NCBI RefSeq assembly: GCF_036030735.1
Contig: NZ_CP107928.1
Span: forward strand, 434,001-498,000
Direction of reading: 5' to 3'
DNA from: Streptomyces sp. NBC_00425
GTDB taxonomy: Bacteria > Actinomycetota > Actinomycetes > Streptomycetales > Streptomycetaceae
Length of the DNA: 64,000 nt
Both the position numbers and the translations under genes were made by a program. Below are positions 15,880 to 25,694 of the stretch, piece after piece. The notes under the pieces were generated by a model. The model made no database searches and had not been told where the DNA came from. It saw nothing but the letters and a program-made list of their open reading frames with translations. The first letter of the stretch is position 1. Each line of letters starts with the position of its first letter.

Positions 15880-18348
15880 TCAGGAGCGCGCGAGCCGCGC
15901 CGCGAGATAGGGCGCGGTGGCGCTGCGGCGAGACCTCGCCACCTTGGCCGGCGGGCCCGCCACGACCACCCGCCCGCCCGCGTCGCCGCCGCCCGGCCCG
16001 AGGTCGATGACCCAGTCGGCGGTAGCGATCGTGTCCAGGTCGTGCTCGACGAGAACGACCGTGTTGCCGGCGTCGACGAGCCGGTGCAGCTGTCGCAGCA
16101 GCAGCGCGATGTCCGAGGGGTGCAGCCCCGCCGTCGGCTCGTCGAGCAGGTAGAGCGCGTGCCCGCGGCGGGCTCGCTGCAGTTCGGTGGCCAGTTTGAT
16201 GCGTTGCGCCTCACCGCCGCTGAGTTCCGTCGCGGGCTGGCCCAGCCGCAGGTACCCCAGTCCCACCTCGCGCAACGTCTCCAGACTGCGGGAGGCGGCC
16301 GGGACGGCGGACAGGAACTCGGCGGCGACGTCGACGGGCAGCGCCAGTACTTCCGCGATGTTCTTGCCGCGGTAGGTGACTTCAAGCGTCTCGGCGTTGT
16401 ACCGGGCGCCCTCGCAGGTCGGGCACGGTGCATAGGTGCCGGGCAGGAACAGCAGTTCCACCGCGACGAACCCTTCGCCCTGGCAGGTCTCGCACCGCCC
16501 CTCGGCCACGTTGAAGGAGAACCGGCCGGCCGAGTAGCCGCGCGCCCTGGCCTCGTCCGTCGCCGCGTACAGCTTGCGCACCGCGTCGAACATCCCCGTG
16601 TACGTGGCCAGGTTGGACCGGGGAGTTCGGCCGATGGGCCGTTGGTCGACCCGGACCAGCCGGTCGAACGACTCGACCCCCGACGCGTCCTGGACGTCGA
16701 CCTCCAGCTGCGCCTCGTCGGGCTCCTCGGGTACGAGTCCGAGGTGGCCGCGGACGACCTCGGCGAGCACCTGCGTCACCAGCGTCGACTTTCCGGAACC
16801 GGACACGCCCGTCACCGCCGTCAGTACGCATAGCGGTACGTCGACGGACACGTCGTGCAGATTGTGGCGGGAGACGCCGCGCAGGCGCAGCCAGCCGTGC
16901 GGTGTGCGCGGGCGGTGATCGAGCGGCCGAGCGCGCCCGAACAGGTACTGGCTCGTGGCCGACTCCGCCACCCGCTCGAGACCGGCGACCGGGCCGCTGT
17001 ACAGCACGCGTCCGCCGCCCTCGCCAGCGCCGGGGCCGATGTCGACCACCCAGTCCGCCCGCCGTACGACGTCCATGTCGTGCTCCACGACGAACAGCGA
17101 GTTGCCCGCCGCCTTGAGGCGGTCCAGCACGTCCAGCAGCGGTTCCGCGTCAGCCGGGTGCAGGCCTGCGGAGGGTTCGTCGAGGACGTAGACGACGCCG
17201 AACAGCCCCGAGCGCAGCTGGGTGGCGATCCGCAGGCGCTGCGCCTCGCCGGGCGACAGGGTCGTCGAGCGGCGCCCGAGGCTGAGATATCCGAGGCCCA
17301 GGTCGAGCAGTACGTCGACCCGCGCGACCAGATCGCCGCAGATCCGGACCGCGACCTCGGTCGTCTCCCCGGATCGGGCGGTCGACGTGGTGGCGTCGGC
17401 CCCGGACCGCCCCGCGACGGGCCGCAGCAGCGCCACGACCGCGGTGAGCGGCATCGCGTTGATCTCGGCGATGGAGCGTCCGGCGAAGGTCACGCCGAGC
17501 GCCTCGGGCCGCAGTCCGCTGCCGTGACACTCGGGGCAGGGCACACTCCTCACGAACCGCAGCGCCCGTTCGCGCATCTTCTCGCTCTTGGAGTCGGCGA
17601 GGACGTGCCTGACGTGCTTGCGGGCGCTCCAGAACCTGCCCTGGTAGCCGTAGTCGACGCGGTCCTCCTCCGGCTCGATGTACACGGAGGGCTGCTCGTC
17701 CGTGTACAGCAGCCAGTCCCGGTCCTTCTTCCTGAGCCTGCGCCACGGTCGGTCGATGTCGATCCCCAGGCCGCTCACGACACTGCGCAGGTTGGCGCCC
17801 TGCCAGGCGCCCGGCCAGGCGGCGATCGCCCCCTCGCGAATGCTCAGCGAGGCGTCCGGGACGAGCAGCTCCTCGGCGACGTCGTGCACGACGCCCAGTC
17901 CGTGGCACTCCGGGCAGGCGCCGGCCGCGGTGTTGGGTGAGAACGACTCGGCTTCCAGCCGTGCGGCACCGGGCGGATAGGTGCCGGCACGGGAGTACAG
18001 CATGCGCAGCAGATTGGACAGCGTGGTGATGGTGCCGACCGTCGAGCGCGAGCTGGGCGACCCGCGTCGCTGCTGCAGGGCCACGGCGGGTGGCAGTCCG
18101 GTGATTTCCTGCACGTGCGGTGCGCCGACCTGTTGCAACAGCCTTCGGGCGTACGGTGCCACGGACTCGAAGTAGCGCCGCTGGGCCTCTGCGTAGAGCG
18201 TGCCGAACGCGAGCGAGGACTTGCCCGAACCGGAGACGCCGGTGAAGGCGACCATCGCGTCCCGTGGAACGTCGACGTCGATGTTCCGCAGGTTGTTCTC
18301 ACCGGCGCCCCGGACATGCACGAAGGGGTCGGTCGCGTCCTTGTTCAC
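15880..18348 (-). CDS. UvrA-like excinuclease ATPase (UvrA2-type paralogue)
   Basis: An 822-residue tandem ABC ATPase, shorter than the roughly 950 residues of housekeeping UvrA, as in paralogues that lack the UvrB-binding insertion. Walker A GVSGSGKSS is at residues 38-46 and GVSGSGKST recurs near 522. The ABC signatures are LSPGEAQRLRIA and LSGGEAQRIKLA. Zinc-finger cysteines appear as CPECHGLG, CPECHGSG, CETCQGEG and CPTCEG. Such proteins act in DNA repair or in self-resistance to DNA-binding drugs. The start is GTG 18348, with GGAAGG unusually close to it. No UvrB or UvrC gene lies nearby. Confidence 0.88.
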   Translation of the reverse strand: MNKDATDPFVHVRGAGENNLRNIDVDVPRDAMVAFTGVSGSGKSSLAFGTLYAEAQRRYFESVAPYARRLLQQVGAPHVQEITGLPPAVALQQRRGSPSSRSTVGTITTLSNLLRMLYSRAGTYPPGAARLEAESFSPNTAAGACPECHGLGVVHDVAEELLVPDASLSIREGAIAAWPGAWQGANLRSVVSGLGIDIDRPWRRLRKKDRDWLLYTDEQPSVYIEPEEDRVDYGYQGRFWSARKHVRHVLADSKSEKMRERALRFVRSVPCPECHGSGLRPEALGVTFAGRSIAEINAMPLTAVVALLRPVAGRSGADATTSTARSGETTEVAVRICGDLVARVDVLLDLGLGYLSLGRRSTTLSPGEAQRLRIATQLRSGLFGVVYVLDEPSAGLHPADAEPLLDVLDRLKAAGNSLFVVEHDMDVVRRADWVVDIGPGAGEGGGRVLYSGPVAGLERVAESATSQYLFGRARPLDHRPRTPHGWLRLRGVSRHNLHDVSVDVPLCVLTAVTGVSGSGKSTLVTQVLAEVVRGHLGLVPEEPDEAQLEVDVQDASGVESFDRLVRVDQRPIGRTPRSNLATYTGMFDAVRKLYAATDEARARGYSAGRFSFNVAEGRCETCQGEGFVAVELLFLPGTYAPCPTCEGARYNAETLEVTYRGKNIAEVLALPVDVAAEFLSAVPAASRSLETLREVGLGYLRLGQPATELSGGEAQRIKLATELQRARRGHALYLLDEPTAGLHPSDIALLLRQLHRLVDAGNTVVLVEHDLDTIATADWVIDLGPGGGDAGGRVVVAGPPAKVARSRRSATAPYLAARLARS

Positions 18349-18576
18349 CCTTCCTGATTACCTGATCGCGCCGGGAGCCGCGCGACAGGCGCAGTCGCCG
18401 AGGCCGCTCACACGAGCGCGATGACGTCTCGGCGCGGAAACCCTCGCGGTCCGGGTGCGCGAAGCCGCGGGCTGCGCAGCTCGCCCCGCCGGGCAGGCCC
18501 GAGGCTGCTCTCCGGGAGACGCGACGCCCCTCGCCGCCAGCGCCGTCACCCGCCCGGGTGCACGGGGCCTGATCCG

Positions 18577-18747
18577 TCACCCGCCCCGGGGCTCGGGTCC
18601 TGTTCCGTCACCTTCCGCCGCCATGGCCGCCCGCACCCTCTGCTCCTCACGAGCAGAGCCCATGTCCCGTTCCAGCGGTGTGCGGCTGACGGCCGTCGCG
18701 AGGTCCTCCAGAGCCCGCTTCTGCAGTTGCGCCTCGCGCCGCACCAC
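18577..18747 (-). CDS. Possible 56-residue small protein downstream of the membrane protein
   Basis: Beginning at GTG 18747, seven bases after the stop codon of the membrane protein gene, a short frame reads REAQLQKRALEDLATAVSRT and continues with PLERDMGSAREEQRVRAAMA before ending in a Gly-rich tail. The third codon positions are mostly G or C and the first half looks like an amphipathic, charged helix. It is tightly placed behind an upstream gene. No family is recognised. It may be a genuine small partner or a chance frame. Confidence 0.4.
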   Translation of the reverse strand: MVRREAQLQKRALEDLATAVSRTPLERDMGSAREEQRVRAAMAAEGDGTGPEPRGG

Positions 18748-18754
18748 CGGGCTC

Positions 18755-19891
18755 TCAGGCCTCCAACCGGTCGTCCTCGTCGTCTTGGAGCATGTGGCGA
18801 CGCTCCTGTTCGCGCTTGGAGTAGGCGGCTGCCCGGATCGCCTCGTCGCTCTCCAGACCTGATCCCAGTGCGCCGCCCACCGTGGCGACCGAAGCGACGA
18901 ACCAGGACAACGTCCAGTAATCCGTCGAGTCCAGCGGAGTCCGTGTCATGGAAGCGAACACCTGGTCGTTGAGGATGAAGAGCGCCCAGAGCAGGTTGAC
19001 GACCATCAGACCCGCATAGCACACGATCACCCCGATTCCCACGGTCAGAACGGTCGAGGCGTTGTAGAGCCTCGCTCTCTGCCTCGCCTCCCTCGAGACC
19101 TCCGCCGATCGATGCCACAGCTGCGCGTCCACGATCAGCCAGCCGATCATGAGCGCGACGGATCCGACCGTTGCGATCACGAGGCGCGGCGCGCTCAGGG
19201 CCTCGGCCAGGCTCCAGACGGTGGAGTTCACGGTGGCGACCGCACCCGTGGCGAGTGCGGCCGCCAGGGCTTTCGACAAGCCCGGCACCAAGCGCCACGG
19301 CCGGTTTGCGCGGACCATGCCGACCAGCACCCTCAGGTATCCCCGCGGCCCGCTGAGGACGTACCGAAGATCAGCGGTGTCCTCCTCACCGACCGGGCCC
19401 GGGTGAACCGGCGCGAGACGGCTGACGAAGCGTCCCAGGAGCGGCGGCTGACCCTGCGGAGTTCCTTCTGCCCCGGTCGCCGGCGAAGCCGCCAGGCCGA
19501 GCACGGCTTCTTCCACCACCCGCCGGGCCCTCGTCTGCAGCCGCAGGCACCCCAGCGTAGGAAGAGACAGCAGGGCCAAGCCGTGTTCGTGACTCAGATC
19601 CACGACGAGCTTCTGCCCGTGCAAATGCAGCGGAAGGTCGGTGAGAGCCACGACGATGTCCCAGTTCTCGGCTCCTGCACGGTCCACGATCCGGCGCATC
19701 AAGGTGGGCAGGTCCTCCGTCCCCGCGGTGAAGGGCTCACTGACCACCTCGACGGCGAACCGGCGTCCCGGGCCCGACTTGTCGGCGAGCCGCGTGGAAA
19801 GCGTCCGGGTCATGCGGTGCGCGATTTCCGTGGGCGCGTCCGGATCCGCCAGGAGAGCTACGACCGTAACGCCCTGAGGCGACACGCGCAT
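18755..19891 (-). CDS. Conserved membrane protein of unknown function
   Basis: A 378-residue protein with a soluble N-terminal domain and a four-helix membrane half. The first 130 residues begin MRVSPQGVTVVALLADPDAP and contain VALTDLPLHLHGQKLVVDLS. Hydrophobic segments lie at about residues 210-230, 240-265, 280-310 and 335-350. The C-terminus is highly charged (KREQERRHMLQDDEDDRLEA). The start at ATG 19891 is preceded by GAAGGG. No enzymatic motif was recognised. It follows the stress operon on the same strand after a 174-base gap and may be transcribed separately. Confidence 0.75.
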   Translation of the reverse strand: MRVSPQGVTVVALLADPDAPTEIAHRMTRTLSTRLADKSGPGRRFAVEVVSEPFTAGTEDLPTLMRRIVDRAGAENWDIVVALTDLPLHLHGQKLVVDLSHEHGLALLSLPTLGCLRLQTRARRVVEEAVLGLAASPATGAEGTPQGQPPLLGRFVSRLAPVHPGPVGEEDTADLRYVLSGPRGYLRVLVGMVRANRPWRLVPGLSKALAAALATGAVATVNSTVWSLAEALSAPRLVIATVGSVALMIGWLIVDAQLWHRSAEVSREARQRARLYNASTVLTVGIGVIVCYAGLMVVNLLWALFILNDQVFASMTRTPLDSTDYWTLSWFVASVATVGGALGSGLESDEAIRAAAYSKREQERRHMLQDDEDDRLEA

Positions 19892-20065
19892 GACTGGACC
19901 CTTCTCGTCGGCTGCCCCCGCGAGCGCACGTGCCCTCAGGATGCCCGGGAGGCGACGTCGGCACCGCGTGACACGCTGGCCCCCGGCGGTGCACTGGACG
20001 GCGCCCGCCGGGGAGGACGACCGTGAGGGGGATCGAGCCGTCCATGGAGTCGGTCGGGGAAAGCG

Positions 20066-21820
20066 TCAACGCCCGGGCACGGGCTTGCCCGCCACCGGCC
20101 GAGGCCCCTCGGGACCCGCGGTGCGAACCAGGTTGCCCGACTGGTCCCGGTGCTCGTGCACGAGGCGGATCGCCATGGCGCCCTCACCGGCCGCCGAGGC
20201 CACCCGTTTGACCGAGCCGCTCCGGACGTCACCGACGGCGAAGACCCCGGGAAGGGTGGTCTCCAGAAGCAACGGACCACGGCCGAGCGGGTCCCACCGG
20301 GTCGCGTCCGCCGCCGCCCGGGCGTCGGCGCCGGTGAGGACGAAACCCTTCTCGTCCAGGGCCAGCACACCCTTGAGCCAGTCCGTGCGCGGCCGGGCTC
20401 CGATGAACACGAACAGCGCCGAGGCCCGCAACTCCCGGCGCTCACCGCTCGCGTTGTCCTCCACGATCAGTGACTCCAGCTTCTCCTCCCCGCGGACGCC
20501 CCGAACCTCGGTACGGAGCACCACCTCGATCTTCGGGTGCCGTTCCACCTGGTCCACCAGGTAGCGCGACATGTCCACGTTGAGGTCACCGCCCCGGACG
20601 AGGAGGTGGACCCTGGACGCGTGGTTCGCGAGGAACAGCGCCGCCTGCCCCGCGGAGTTCCCGCCGCCGACCACGGCGACCGGATCCGCCTGGCAGAGAC
20701 TGGCCTCGTGAACGGTCGCGGCGTAGTAGACGCTGATGCCCTCCAGACGGTCGATGCCGGGCACCTCGAGCCTGCGATACCACACGCCCGAGGCGAGGAC
20801 CACGGCGTCCGCCCGGGTCCGGGACCCGTCTACGAAACTGACGACGTACTCGTCGTCCTGCGGGGTGAGCCCGTCGACCTGGGCCGGCACCATGAGGCGA
20901 GCACCGAACTTGTGGGCCTGGAGCACCGCTCGTTCGATGAGCTCGCCCCCGGAGATGCCCGACGGGAAGCCGAGGTAGTTCTCGATGCGGGACGAGGTCG
21001 CGGCCTGGCCTCCGGTGGCCACGGCGTCGACGATGATCGTGGCGAGGCCGTCGGAGGCGCCGTACACGGCGGCCGCGAGTCCGGCGGGTCCCGCGCCCAC
21101 CACCATCACGTCGCATCGCCCGGCCTCCGGCGAGGGAGCGGGCAGCCCGATGAGCCGGGCGAGTTCGGCGTTGCTCGGATTGCGCAGCACCCGCTCGCCC
21201 TTCCAGATGACCACCGGAGTCTCCTCGGGACGGATGGCGAACCGACGCAGCAGTGCCTCCGCCTCCCTGTCCTTCTCCAGATCCACCCAGCGGTGGGGCA
21301 GCCGGTTGCGAGCGGCGAACTCGCGCAGCCTCAGCGTGTCCGGTGAATAACACGAGCCCAGAATCCGGAAGCCGGCGCCGAGGCCGATGAGCAGATACCT
21401 GCGGCCCAGGTAGGCGCGGAGGATCAGGTCGCCGAGGACGGGGTCGCGGCCGACCAGGGCGCGTTGCCGCTCCACCGGTACGGCCAGGATCTCGCCCGCC
21501 TCGCGCACCACGGCGGTGTCGAACGCCGCCTCGCCCTCCAGCAGCGCGAGTTCGCCCAGGAACCTGCCCAGTCCGTGCACCGCCACCGTGCGCTCCTCGG
21601 GCCCGCCGTGGTCCTGGAGGATCTCGACCGTCCCGCTGAGGATCGCGAGGAACTCCCGGAAGGGCTCGCCCTCGCGGTACAGCACCTCCCCCTCGGTGGT
21701 CCTGCGGCGCTCGCCGTGCGCGGCCAGGTCCTGGAGCTGCTCCGGTGTCAGGCGCGGGAACGCCCCGTACCGGTCCGGCGTCTCGCGGACCGCATCCCGC
21801 CCGTGCTCGGTCGCGGTCAT
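20066..21820 (-). CDS. Cyclic-nucleotide-binding / thioredoxin-like / TrxR-like flavoprotein lacking the redox CxxC
   Basis: A 584-residue three-part protein. Residues 20-145 form a cNMP-binding (Crp-type) domain with GRFLGELALLEGEAAFDT. Next comes a thioredoxin/glutaredoxin-like segment (FRILGSCYSPDTLRLREFAA, PVVIWKGERVLRNPS). The C-terminal 300 residues are a thioredoxin-reductase-type FAD/NAD(P) module with VVGAGPAGLAAAVYGASDG, TGGQAATSSRIENYLGFP, VVGGGNSAGQAALFLANH and VFAVGDV. The place normally held by CATC reads AATV in YYAATVHEASLC, so the classical disulfide is gone. The start overlaps the UBP zinc-finger gene by ATGA. It ends the dnaK operon and may transfer electrons to a partner rather than to thioredoxin. 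Confidence 0.87.
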   Translation of the reverse strand: MTATEHGRDAVRETPDRYGAFPRLTPEQLQDLAAHGERRRTTEGEVLYREGEPFREFLAILSGTVEILQDHGGPEERTVAVHGLGRFLGELALLEGEAAFDTAVVREAGEILAVPVERQRALVGRDPVLGDLILRAYLGRRYLLIGLGAGFRILGSCYSPDTLRLREFAARNRLPHRWVDLEKDREAEALLRRFAIRPEETPVVIWKGERVLRNPSNAELARLIGLPAPSPEAGRCDVMVVGAGPAGLAAAVYGASDGLATIIVDAVATGGQAATSSRIENYLGFPSGISGGELIERAVLQAHKFGARLMVPAQVDGLTPQDDEYVVSFVDGSRTRADAVVLASGVWYRRLEVPGIDRLEGISVYYAATVHEASLCQADPVAVVGGGNSAGQAALFLANHASRVHLLVRGGDLNVDMSRYLVDQVERHPKIEVVLRTEVRGVRGEEKLESLIVEDNASGERRELRASALFVFIGARPRTDWLKGVLALDEKGFVLTGADARAAADATRWDPLGRGPLLLETTLPGVFAVGDVRSGSVKRVASAAGEGAMAIRLVHEHRDQSGNLVRTAGPEGPRPVAGKPVPGR

Positions 21821-22083
21821 CAGACCAGAGCCTCGTGGACGTAGCACCAGCGCCAGTCCTCTCCCGGCTGCAATGACCGCACGACGGGGTGGCCGTCGAT
21901 GCCCGCATGCCGTCTGGCGTGCCTGTTCGGCGAGGAGTCGCAGCAGCCGACGTGCCCGCAGGTGAGGCAGAGCCGCAGGTGCACCCACGGGGAGCCCTCC
22001 CTGAGGCACTCCTCGCAGCCTTGAGGTGTACGAGGCGTCACCGGGCGCACCATCGCCAGGTGCGGGTCGGGAATCGTGGCCAT
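21820..22083 (-). CDS. UBP-type zinc finger protein
   Basis: An 87-residue protein consisting almost only of a UBP/ZnF domain: CEECLREGSPWVHLRLCLTC, then GHVGCCDSSPNRHARRH and a final DWRWCYVHEALV. The Cys/His pattern matches domains that in eukaryotes bind ubiquitin tails; stand-alone bacterial versions are common in actinomycetes and have no settled role. It is encoded between trxC and the TrxR-like flavoprotein, overlapping the latter by four bases, which suggests that it works with that flavoprotein. Confidence 0.88.
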   Translation of the reverse strand: MATIPDPHLAMVRPVTPRTPQGCEECLREGSPWVHLRLCLTCGHVGCCDSSPNRHARRHAGIDGHPVVRSLQPGEDWRWCYVHEALV

Positions 22084-22201
22084 GAGGATTCTCCTTCCGT
22101 GAGGGGACGGTCAGTCGCGGCCCGCGCTGGTCGCCGCACCCAGCGGCGCGACTCCGTCGAGGCCGTTTCGTGGAACGCCCGCGATGGCCGGATCATCGTG
22201 C

Positions 22202-22660
22202 TCAGCCTCCCGCTGTCGTCTGCCGCCCCGCCATCGCCTGCTCGACCCACGAGCGAAGGACGGGCGCGGGCGCGGCGCCGGCCTGCCGGGCGACCGTCCG
22301 ACCCTGGTCCAGGACCAGCAGGGTCGGCACCGCCTGCACCTCGAACCGTCGGCTGAGCCGCGGGTTCTGGTCGACGTCGACCTTGACGAGCTTGATCCGT
22401 CCGGCGAGGTCGCGGGCGACCTCTTCGAGGGCGGGGCTGACCATGCGGCAGGGCCCGCACCAGGTGGCCCAGAGGTCGACGACGACAGGCTGGGCCGCGT
22501 TGTCGGCGATCTCGGCGAAGTCGTCGTCGCCCGCGTCGACGATCCAGGGCAGGGGTTGCTTGCAGTGGCCGCATTTGGGGCGTCCCTCGGCGGCCACCGG
22601 AATCCGGTTGCCTCGCCCGCAGTTCGGGCAGGACACCGTCGTCGTCCGGGTGGTGTTCAC
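22202..22660 (-). CDS. trxC: Thioredoxin 2 (TrxC type)
   Basis: A 152-residue thioredoxin with an N-terminal zinc-ribbon of the TrxC type (CPNCGRGN and [10 protein letters not shown]) followed by the thioredoxin fold with active site WATWCGPC and cis-proline segment VQAVPTLLV. It reduces disulfides in the cytosol, and the zinc-binding tail is linked to oxidative or heat stress in the family. The GTG start at 22660 overlaps the clpB stop codon by four bases. Its place behind dnaK-grpE-dnaJ-clpB points to a protein-repair operon. Confidence 0.93.
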   Translation of the reverse strand: MNTTRTTTVSCPNCGRGNRIPVAAEGRPKCGHCKQPLPWIVDAGDDDFAEIADNAAQPVVVDLWATWCGPCRMVSPALEEVARDLAGRIKLVKVDVDQNPRLSRRFEVQAVPTLLVLDQGRTVARQAGAAPAPVLRSWVEQAMAGRQTTAGG

Positions 22661-25296
22661 GCTGCCCTCGTTTCCCGGGTCCCCTCCTGCTGGTCGTAGG
22701 TGACCACCAGTTCTCCGTGTTCGGCGTCGACGCGGACCGTCGCGCCGTCCTGGACGTCGCCGCGCAGCAGTGCGCGACCGACCGTGGTCTCTACCTCGTG
22801 GGAGATGTAGCGGCGCAACGGCCGTGCGCCGTACACCGGGTCGTACCCTTGGTGCGCGATCAACTCCCGGGCTGCTTCGGTGAGTTCGACGGCGATACGG
22901 CGTTCGGCGAGCCGCTGCCGCAGTTCGTCGAACTGCAACTCCACAATCCGTTCGATCTGGCGCTCACCGAGCGGCTTGAACAGCACGATGTCGTCGACGC
23001 GGTTGAGGAACTCCGGGCGGAAGTGTCCGCGCAGCTCGCCCATCACCAGGGCGCGGGCGCCCGGCTTGATCTCGCCTTCGGCGGTGGCGCCGTCGAGAAG
23101 GTGCTCGGAGCCGATGTTCGACGTCATGATGATCACGGTGTTGCGGAAGTCGACGGTGCGTCCCTGCGCATCGGTGATGCGGCCGTCATCGAGCATCTGC
23201 AGCAGGGTGTTGAAGACGTCGGTGTGCGCCTTCTCGATCTCGTCGAACAGCACGACCGAGTACGGCCTGCGGCGCACGGCTTCGGTGAGCTGGCCGCCCT
23301 CCTCGTAGCCGACGTATCCGGGCGGTGCGCCCATGAGCCGGCTGACGGTGTGCCTCTCCTGGTACTCGCTCATGTCGAGGCGCACCATGTTCTCCTCGGA
23401 GTCGAACAGAGCCCGGGCGAGAGTCTTGGCCAACTCCGTCTTCCCGACGCCGGTGGGGCCGAGGAAGATGAACGAGCCGATGGGGCGGCGTGGATCGCGG
23501 ATGCCGGAGCGGGCGCGGATGATGGCGTCGGCGACGAGTTCGACCGCCTCGTCCTGGCCGATGACGCGCTCGCGCAGGATCTCGTCGAGGCGCAGCAGCT
23601 TCTCGCGTTCGCCCTCTTGGAGGCGAGCGACGGGGATGCCGGTCCAGGCGGCGACGATCTCGGCGATCTCCTCCTCAGTGACGACCTCGCGCAGCAACCG
23701 GTCCTGCCCTTGTTTGGTTGCCAGTTGGTCCTCCTCCGCGGCAAGTCGGCGCTCCAGTTCCTGGAGGCGGCCGTAGCGGAGTTCGGCCGCGCGGTTGAGG
23801 TCGTAGGCCCGTTCGGCCTCCTCCGCTTCGAGGCGGACCTGCTCCAGTTCCTGGCGTAGCTCCTGCACACGGCGGATGGCCTGCCGCTCGGCCTCCCACT
23901 GGGCGTGTTTGGCGTCGGCCTCGCCGCGCAGGTCGGCCAGTTCCCGTCGCAGTTCCTCCAGGCGGGTCTTGCTGGCCGGGTCGGCCTCCTTGGACAGGGC
24001 CGCCTCCTCGATCTCCAGGCGGGTGACGCGGCGGGTGATCTCGTCGAGTTCGGCGGGCATCGAGTCGATCTCGGTGCGCAGTCGGGCGCACGCCTCGTCG
24101 ACGAGGTCGATGGCCTTGTCGGGCAGGAACCGATCGGTGATGTACCGGTGGCTGAGGGTGGCCGCGGAGACCAGCGCGGTGTCCTGGATCTTCACGCCGT
24201 GGAAGACCTCAAGGCGTTCGCGCAGTCCGCGCAGGATCGAGACGGCGTCCTCCACGTCCGGCTCGTCGACCAGGACCTGCTGGAAGCGGCGTTCGAGGGC
24301 GGCGTCCTTCTCGATGTGCTTGCGGTACTCGTCAAGGGTGGTGGCGCCGATCATGTGCAGTTCGCCTCGCGCGAGCATCGGCTTGAGCATGTTGCCCGCG
24401 TCCATGGCCCCTTCGGCGGCACCCGCTCCCACCACGGTGTGGAGCTCGTCGACGAAGAGCAGGATGCCCCCCTGTGCGGCCTTCACCTCGGACAGCACGG
24501 CCTTGAGGCGTTCCTCGAACTCACCTCGGTACTTGGCGCCGGCGACCAGGGAGCCCATGTCGAGGGCGAACACGATCTTGTCGCGGAGTCCTTCGGGCAC
24601 GTCGCCGCGGACTATGCGCTGGGCGAGACCCTCGACGATGGCGGTCTTGCCGACGCCGGGGTCGCCGATGAGGACGGGGTTGTTCTTCGACTTGCGGCTG
24701 AGGATCTGGGTGACCCGCCGGATCTCGGCGTCCCGGCCGATGACCGGGTCGAGCCTGCCGGCCCTGGCCTCGGCGACGAGATCGCGGCCGTACTTCTCCA
24801 GCGCCTCGTAGGCCACTTCGGGGTTGGCGGAGGTGACGCGCTGGTTGCCGCGGACCTGGGTGAGCGCGCCCAGGAAGGAGTCCCTGGTGATGCCGGCCTG
24901 GTTGAGCAGTCGTCCGGCAGCGGTGGACGAGCCCTCCTCGGACAGGGCGAGCAGCAGGTGCTCCACGGACACGTACTCGTCCTTGAGGCGTTTGGCCTCC
25001 CGTTCGGCGGCGTCGAGCAGGCGGCCGAGGCGCTGCGTGACGAAGACCTGGCCGGGTGCCGCGCCGGGGCCGGTGACCTTCGGACGGCGGGAGAGTTCCT
25101 CGCGCACGGCCGCGCGCAGTTCCTCCGGCTCGGCGCCGGCCTGTTGCACCAAGCGCGGGATCAGACCGTCCTCCTGATCGAGAAGCGCGTGCAGCAGGTG
25201 TTCCCCGTCGACCTCGGTCTGCCCCATGCGGACGGCCGCGGTCTGGGCGTCCTGCAGGGCGTCCTGGGACTTCTGGGTGAGACGGTTCATGTCCAT
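22657..25296 (-). CDS. clpB: ATP-dependent chaperone ClpB
   Basis: An 879-residue disaggregase. It has an N-terminal Clp repeat domain (residues 1-145), a first AAA+ module with GDPGVGKTA near residue 204, a long coiled-coil middle domain rich in Glu/Arg (about 400-525), and a second AAA+ module with [13 protein letters not shown] near 605. It works with DnaK, DnaJ and GrpE to extract proteins from aggregates. The ATG at 25296 overlaps the upstream cbpM-like gene; a second ATG at 25290 gives an exact ATGA overlap and is equally likely. A ClpB located in a dnaK operon is probably a stress-induced set. Confidence 0.95.
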   Translation of the reverse strand: MDMNRLTQKSQDALQDAQTAAVRMGQTEVDGEHLLHALLDQEDGLIPRLVQQAGAEPEELRAAVREELSRRPKVTGPGAAPGQVFVTQRLGRLLDAAEREAKRLKDEYVSVEHLLLALSEEGSSTAAGRLLNQAGITRDSFLGALTQVRGNQRVTSANPEVAYEALEKYGRDLVAEARAGRLDPVIGRDAEIRRVTQILSRKSKNNPVLIGDPGVGKTAIVEGLAQRIVRGDVPEGLRDKIVFALDMGSLVAGAKYRGEFEERLKAVLSEVKAAQGGILLFVDELHTVVGAGAAEGAMDAGNMLKPMLARGELHMIGATTLDEYRKHIEKDAALERRFQQVLVDEPDVEDAVSILRGLRERLEVFHGVKIQDTALVSAATLSHRYITDRFLPDKAIDLVDEACARLRTEIDSMPAELDEITRRVTRLEIEEAALSKEADPASKTRLEELRRELADLRGEADAKHAQWEAERQAIRRVQELRQELEQVRLEAEEAERAYDLNRAAELRYGRLQELERRLAAEEDQLATKQGQDRLLREVVTEEEIAEIVAAWTGIPVARLQEGEREKLLRLDEILRERVIGQDEAVELVADAIIRARSGIRDPRRPIGSFIFLGPTGVGKTELAKTLARALFDSEENMVRLDMSEYQERHTVSRLMGAPPGYVGYEEGGQLTEAVRRRPYSVVLFDEIEKAHTDVFNTLLQMLDDGRITDAQGRTVDFRNTVIIMTSNIGSEHLLDGATAEGEIKPGARALVMGELRGHFRPEFLNRVDDIVLFKPLGERQIERIVELQFDELRQRLAERRIAVELTEAARELIAHQGYDPVYGARPLRRYISHEVETTVGRALLRGDVQDGATVRVDAEHGELVVTYDQQEGTRETRAA

Positions 25297-25694
25297 GGGG
25301 GTGTTTCACTCCTCGTGCCGCGGCCGCGCAGAGCGGCCTCGAGCAGGCTGATGCGGTCGAGCAGGTCGAGCACCAGGCCGATGGATGCGTAGTTGAGGCA
25401 GAGTCCGGAGCGCAGCCGCTGGACGCGGGCGAGGACCGCCGGGGCCGTGAAATCGAACACCAGGCTCCCCGCGGCGTCGCGCTCTGCGTCGACCAGGCCC
25501 AGGGCGACGAAACGCCGGATCAGATCGGGATGGAGGCCCGAACGACGGGCCACGGCATCCAGGGAGAGCCTGGGGACGGGCACGAGCGCGTACCGGACAG
25601 CCGTCGAGGCGGTGACGTCGGCGCCTGTTCGTACCGGACGGTCGCCCACGCCGGCTCGGCTGATGCCCGCAGCTTCCACGGGTCGGTCGTTCAT
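25287..25694 (-). CDS. Chaperone modulator CbpM-like / MerR-type HTH protein
   Basis: A 135-residue protein with a helix-turn-helix-like region of MerR/CbpM character: [20 protein letters not shown] followed by [11 protein letters not shown] and a C-terminal helix [20 protein letters not shown]. CbpM modulates the J-domain protein CbpA; HspR-like proteins repress dnaK operons. The gene overlaps both the dnaJ/cbpA gene and clpB by a few bases, the exact position of both hspR and cbpM in related operons. Whether it binds DNA or the J protein cannot be decided here. Confidence 0.75.
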   Translation of the reverse strand: MNDRPVEAAGISRAGVGDRPVRTGADVTASTAVRYALVPVPRLSLDAVARRSGLHPDLIRRFVALGLVDAERDAAGSLVFDFTAPAVLARVQRLRSGLCLNYASIGLVLDLLDRISLLEAALRGRGTRSETPPWT

